Shown piece after piece: positions 61,329-64,000 of a stretch of DNA of 64,000 nucleotides. Each line of letters starts with the position of its first letter. The stretch's first letter is position 1. Under the pieces are notes generated by a model. It saw only the letters and a program-made list of their open reading frames with translations. It was not told the DNA's origin and did no database searches. Source of the stretch: Deltaproteobacteria bacterium UBA6106 (lineage in GTDB: Bacteria > Desulfobacterota > Syntrophorhabdia > Syntrophorhabdales > Syntrophorhabdaceae); assembly GCA_002428485.1 (NCBI GenBank), contig DIWM01000038.1, positions 82,592-146,591 of the forward strand, written 5' to 3'. The translations under genes were made by a program, and so were the position numbers.

Positions 61329-62102
61329 TTATATCGTTATGCCAAAGAAGATCAGGATGTACTTGAGGGATACGTAGAGAAAGAGGATCCCAAACAATGC
61401 CTTCAGGACATTGGGCTTGAACTTTGCGATCAGCTTTGCCCCGAATATCGCACCGACCAGCGCACCTATCCCCAGCGTGATCGCTGAGGGGAAATCAACC
61501 ACGCCCTGGTAAATCTTAAAAGCAGCCCCGATCAATGCCATCCAGACAAAGGCGGCCATGGATGTGCCTATAGCAAGCTTGACAGGCGCTTTAAAAAAAT
61601 AAATGTACGAAGGAACAAGAGCGTATCCGCCGCCGAGGCCGATTATGCCTGTTAATGTCCCTATTATAGAGCCCAGAATAGTCTTCGACAAAGGCTTTCC
61701 TGGAATAACTGGCGATTGTTCGGGCATCTTTGATCCGAATATCCCTTCGTAGAGCATCCTGAGAGAGACAATGATAAAGGCGATACCCAGGATCAGGTCG
61801 ATAACCGGACCATGGCTCTTTATGTAACCAAAGATGACGGACCCGATGATAACGCCCAGGACTCCGCTGTATCCGGTGAGAAGGGATGTTTCCTTGTCGA
61901 CGTTCTTCATTCTGTAGTGCTGGATAGCCCCTGAAGCGGCAGTGAATACCACAGCAGTGAGCGTAGTTCCCACGGCGATTGCCGGGTCAAAATGAAAGTA
62001 GAAGCGAATGACGGGCATTATCAACGCGCACCCTCCCGTTCCAAGCAGTCCTCCAACTATGCCTGCAATAAAACCTGTGATGAGATAAACGATATAGATC
62101 AT
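61329..62102 (-). CDS. TauE/SafE-family anion exporter
   Basis: The protein has 257 residues and about eight helices with the family's duplicated glycine motifs: IVGGLLGTGGCALIMPVIRF in the first half and GIIGLGGGYALVPSYIYFFK in the second. Members export sulfite, sulfoacetate or related anions across the inner membrane; the substrate here is unknown. GGAGGTG lies upstream of the ATG. Stands alone, next to a lone GC-rich repeat end. Confidence 0.87.
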   Translation of the reverse strand: MIYIVYLITGFIAGIVGGLLGTGGCALIMPVIRFYFHFDPAIAVGTTLTAVVFTAASGAIQHYRMKNVDKETSLLTGYSGVLGVIIGSVIFGYIKSHGPVIDLILGIAFIIVSLRMLYEGIFGSKMPEQSPVIPGKPLSKTILGSIIGTLTGIIGLGGGYALVPSYIYFFKAPVKLAIGTSMAAFVWMALIGAAFKIYQGVVDFPSAITLGIGALVGAIFGAKLIAKFKPNVLKALFGILFLYVSLKYILIFFGITI

Positions 62103-62129
62103 GGTACACCTCCTGCGTCAGCTAATGAA

Positions 62130-62164
62130 CCTCCCCGCAGCAAGCTGCGGGGAATCATTCAGAT
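62130..62164 (+). repeat. Lone end of the GC-rich composite repeat
   Basis: CCCCGCAGCAAGCTGCGGGG followed by AATCATTCAGATTGAA, identical to the right end of the copy at 37072-37200, without the rest. Confidence 0.85.
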
Positions 62165-62228
62165 TGAATTTCTATTTTATACTGCCACACGAATACCCCT
62201 TTTCGTCAGCCACGACTTTGTTGTGTCG

Positions 62229-62354
62229 TCAATACATCCGCATTAATGTCTCTTGCCCTGAACACCTTTGACTAACAGCAGACCCAAGGTTTCCCATGCC
62301 ACAATATATCCATATAATCGCACCGACGATTGCTATGATAGACGGAACTTTCAC
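62229..62354 (-). CDS. Possible very small lipoprotein
   Basis: A 41-residue frame from a GTG: KVPSIIAIVGAIIWIYCGMG resembles a short lipoprotein signal with cysteine at 18, followed by NLGSAVSQRCSGQETL. It lies just downstream of the lipoprotein at 62375-62497 on the same strand. No Shine-Dalgarno sequence is visible, so it may be a chance frame or a decayed gene end. Confidence 0.3.
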   Translation of the reverse strand: MKVPSIIAIVGAIIWIYCGMGNLGSAVSQRCSGQETLMRMY

Positions 62355-62374
62355 GGATGATACAGAGAAACGTA

Positions 62375-62497
62375 TTATTTGCTGCCCTGACCCTGCCCGG
62401 CGCTTGCCGGCGGTATGATGATCGGACAGGTTGCGGCGCAGGAATAGAAAATAATGCCTGAAAGAATGATAAGCGAAATGATGATAAATCGTTTCAT
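62375..62497 (-). CDS. Small lipoprotein
   Basis: The protein has 40 residues, with AAAGGAG before the ATG. KRFIIISLIILSGIIFYSCA is a lipoprotein signal with cysteine at 20; the mature part AATCPIIIPPASAGQGQGSK is short and holds one further cysteine. It begins 15 bases after the VKOR-thioredoxin gene and probably shares its transcript. Confidence 0.72.
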   Translation of the reverse strand: MKRFIIISLIILSGIIFYSCAATCPIIIPPASAGQGQGSK

Positions 62498-62512
62498 TGG
62501 TTTCTCCTTTTT

Positions 62513-63463
62513 TCATTTTTTCAGCTTCTGTAGCGCCTGTATAATATCGAACCCGCCCACAGAAGTTTCCATCTTTCCATCTTTTTCAATAACACAGGAC
62601 GGTGTTGCTTTTATCTTGTCATCGCGGAGATATTTTCCGAATAGATCGAATGTGGGTTTTGGATCAAAGGGTTTGATCTTGATGCCTTTTTCTTTCAGGA
62701 ACTCTTCCAGCTTGGCGGCATCGCCGATCTTCTTATTAGAAGCCTCTATGAGCGCGTTCCGCACTGCAATCCCATGCCCGAAATCCTTTTTCTCATTAAG
62801 GGCGTATAAAAAATAGCGGACATAGAGGGATGAGAGTTGGTAGAATGGCGTGTCGACGAAGGTGAAGGTAACGATGTTCTTCTGAACGAGGTCAGTAATA
62901 ACCGGCTCAAGCGAAGGCTCCATCGCCTTGCAGGGAGAGCAGAAATAATCGGTGTAAAGCCTCACGGCTACTTTCCCTTTTCCAAAGGCCGAAAGCGGGG
63001 TATCGTCCGCATAGGCCGGCGTAGCAGAGCCTCTGAAAACAATCGAGAACAAAACAAGCGCAATGACCATGGATGATACGATGAGTCTTTTCCTCTTCCA
63101 GTCGCAGTTCACAAAAAATTGCAGCACAAGTGCAGCCGCGAATGCCAGGCAATAATCGCAGTAGGTGGTGTACCAGACCTGAAATCCCACGAGATAAACC
63201 TCAATGCCTACTCCGGCAGAAAGTAAAATGATTAAAAACGTATCCTTTTTCAAAATGGCGAGCACGATCACTGCCGTCATGTAACCGATACCGATATGCT
63301 GCAATGCAATGCCAAAAACATCTCCTCTCAGGTATGAGCATGCGGTGCCGCATATACTGTAGTAATACTCAATGACAATGGCGGTAAGGGCAAGGATGAC
63401 CGTGATAATGTATCGTTGCGATCGAATAAACCCTATCATCTTGTTCGCTTCTGACATGGTCAT
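62513..63463 (-). CDS. VKOR-thioredoxin (DsbA-like) fusion
   Basis: The protein has 316 residues. The N-terminal four-to-five-helix VKOR domain has the paired cysteines in YYSICGTACSYLRG and the active-site YCDYCLAFAA. After a hydrophobic hairpin, a periplasmic thioredoxin-fold domain has TDYFCSPCKAMEPSLEP (CSPC) and the cis-Pro loop IKATPSCVIEKDG. VKOR reoxidises the DsbA-like domain using quinone, so this is a one-polypeptide disulfide-forming system. GGAGG precedes the ATG at 63463, which overlaps the arsC stop. Confidence 0.9.
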   Translation of the reverse strand: MTMSEANKMIGFIRSQRYIITVILALTAIVIEYYYSICGTACSYLRGDVFGIALQHIGIGYMTAVIVLAILKKDTFLIILLSAGVGIEVYLVGFQVWYTTYCDYCLAFAAALVLQFFVNCDWKRKRLIVSSMVIALVLFSIVFRGSATPAYADDTPLSAFGKGKVAVRLYTDYFCSPCKAMEPSLEPVITDLVQKNIVTFTFVDTPFYQLSSLYVRYFLYALNEKKDFGHGIAVRNALIEASNKKIGDAAKLEEFLKEKGIKIKPFDPKPTFDLFGKYLRDDKIKATPSCVIEKDGKMETSVGGFDIIQALQKLKK

Positions 63464-63465
63464 AA

Positions 63466-63903
63466 TCAAACCTCCAATCCACTGATCCATTCTTCGATCG
63501 TACGCTTTATCTCATCTCTTACCTTTCTCGTCTGTTCAATCCGTTCCTCATGGGTGCCTGTAAAGGCGGAAGGGTCCTCAAAGCTCCAGTGGATTGTCTT
63601 CGTAACAAGCCCCGGGAAGATCGGGCACGTCTCCGCGCTCGTTGCATCGCAGACGGTCACCACATAGGAGAACAGCTCTCCTTTCTTGAAGAGGTCAAAG
63701 GCACTCTTTGTCTGATTCTGTGAGATGTCGATGCCTGTCTCTTTCATGGCCTCCACGGCAAGGGGGTTGAGAGCGCCCGGTTCAAGGCCTGCGCTGTGGG
63801 CTTCAAACCTATCCCCCGCAAGGCTGTCCAAAAAAGCCTCTGCCATCTGGCTTCGCGCGCTGTTGTGGACGCACACGAATAATACCCTCTTTTTCTCCAT
63901 CAT
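63466..63903 (-). CDS. arsC: Arsenate reductase, low-molecular-weight phosphatase type
   Basis: The protein has 145 residues: P-loop [15 protein letters not shown] (CxxxxxR), then [18 protein letters not shown] with the two further redox cysteines of thioredoxin-coupled ArsC, and [12 protein letters not shown]. It reduces arsenate to arsenite. AAGGAGGAG lies upstream of the ATG. Its stop overlaps the VKOR fusion gene; no arsR or arsB/acr3 is visible before the window ends. Confidence 0.9.
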   Translation of the reverse strand: MMEKKRVLFVCVHNSARSQMAEAFLDSLAGDRFEAHSAGLEPGALNPLAVEAMKETGIDISQNQTKSAFDLFKKGELFSYVVTVCDATSAETCPIFPGLVTKTIHWSFEDPSAFTGTHEERIEQTRKVRDEIKRTIEEWISGLEV

Positions 63904-63916
63904 TCTCCTCCTTTTA

Positions 63917-64000
63917 TCACAGATAATTCGCCGGCGCTGATGTCGGGATGTCCTTGGGCAAACCGTCGTGAGGCAAGGAAGCTCGGTCTTTTGCGAAGCA
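63917..64000 (-). CDS. Possible C-terminus of a gene running off the right edge
   Basis: An open frame of 27 codons ([27 protein letters not shown]) enters from the right edge and stops 14 bases before the arsC start. It could be the end of an upstream operon gene. Against this, CTCACGACGGTTTGC within it matches non-coding repeat sequence at about 18908-18922, so it may be repeat only. Confidence 0.3.
   Translation of the reverse strand, partial: CFAKDRASLPHDGLPKDIPTSAPANYL

Noticed and set aside
62229..62516. 95-codon minus-strand frame starting at 62516
   Set aside because: Its first half is an out-of-frame reading of the 40-residue lipoprotein; only the last 41 codons could be a separate small gene, listed at low confidence.

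Overview
The window looks like a chromosome segment of a strictly anaerobic, Gram-negative bacterium of the old Deltaproteobacteria (Desulfobacterota), perhaps close to Syntrophorhabdus; that placement is inference from gene content. The outer membrane is shown by LptF/LptG, a TolC-type efflux operon, Pal, FadL- and porin-like barrels and a LolD/LolE-like transporter. Anaerobic life is suggested by a 2[4Fe-4S] ferredoxin, a membrane HdrD-like Fe-S protein with two CCG domains, a rubrerythrin-type ferritin, a DUF2284 protein, radical SAM enzymes and a probable selenoprotein. I see no rRNA operon, prophage, insertion sequence or CRISPR array.

Layout. 1-9.4 kb: C-terminus of a YihY protein, MBL hydrolase, tRNA-Met, two unknown genes, a thymidylate synthase homologue, glyoxalase II-like hydrolase, patatin lipoprotein, YdcF-like protein, EpmA, tRNA-Ser and a hipBA module with a large palindromic operator. 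9.7-21.2 kb: carB, a PilB/GspE ATPase, DUF2284, ferritin, lptF-lptG, an RNase H-like protein with an alpha/beta hydrolase, and an MscS-like membrane protein. 21.3-32.3 kb: ferredoxin, HdrD-like protein, LysM-NlpC/P60 hydrolase, a TPR protein, a five-gene tolC/macA/macB-like efflux operon and tRNA-Phe. 32.4-41.2 kb: DUF1015, TrmN6-like methyltransferase, polyprenyl synthase, glgC, histidine kinase, rsmI, lytic transglycosylase and pgsA. 41.2-49.2 kb: KamA-type radical SAM protein, pal, a small lipoprotein, PfkB kinase, FadL-like protein with two half-size Gate proteins, hisS and an HDOD protein. 49.4-64 kb: DUF364 plus a molybdate-type ABC operon, dynamin-like GTPase, phosphatase, a LolD/LolE/LolA-like/barrel operon, a putative UxxU selenoprotein, TauE/SafE, a small lipoprotein, a VKOR-thioredoxin fusion and ArsC.

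Nearly every longer intergenic gap is filled by dispersed non-coding repeats of at least five families. Two share the same GGCTCATAGC-type ends but carry different cores. One family (GTGAAAGG type) has entered the expression signals of the LolA-like/barrel operon: it supplies the ribosome binding site of one gene and most of the signal peptide of the next.

The most notable observation is at 60666-61004. A strong ribosome binding site leads into a reading frame interrupted only by two in-frame TGA codons spaced as UxxU. A stem-loop with the spacing of a bacterial SECIS element follows at once. I read this as an unannotated double-selenocysteine redox protein.
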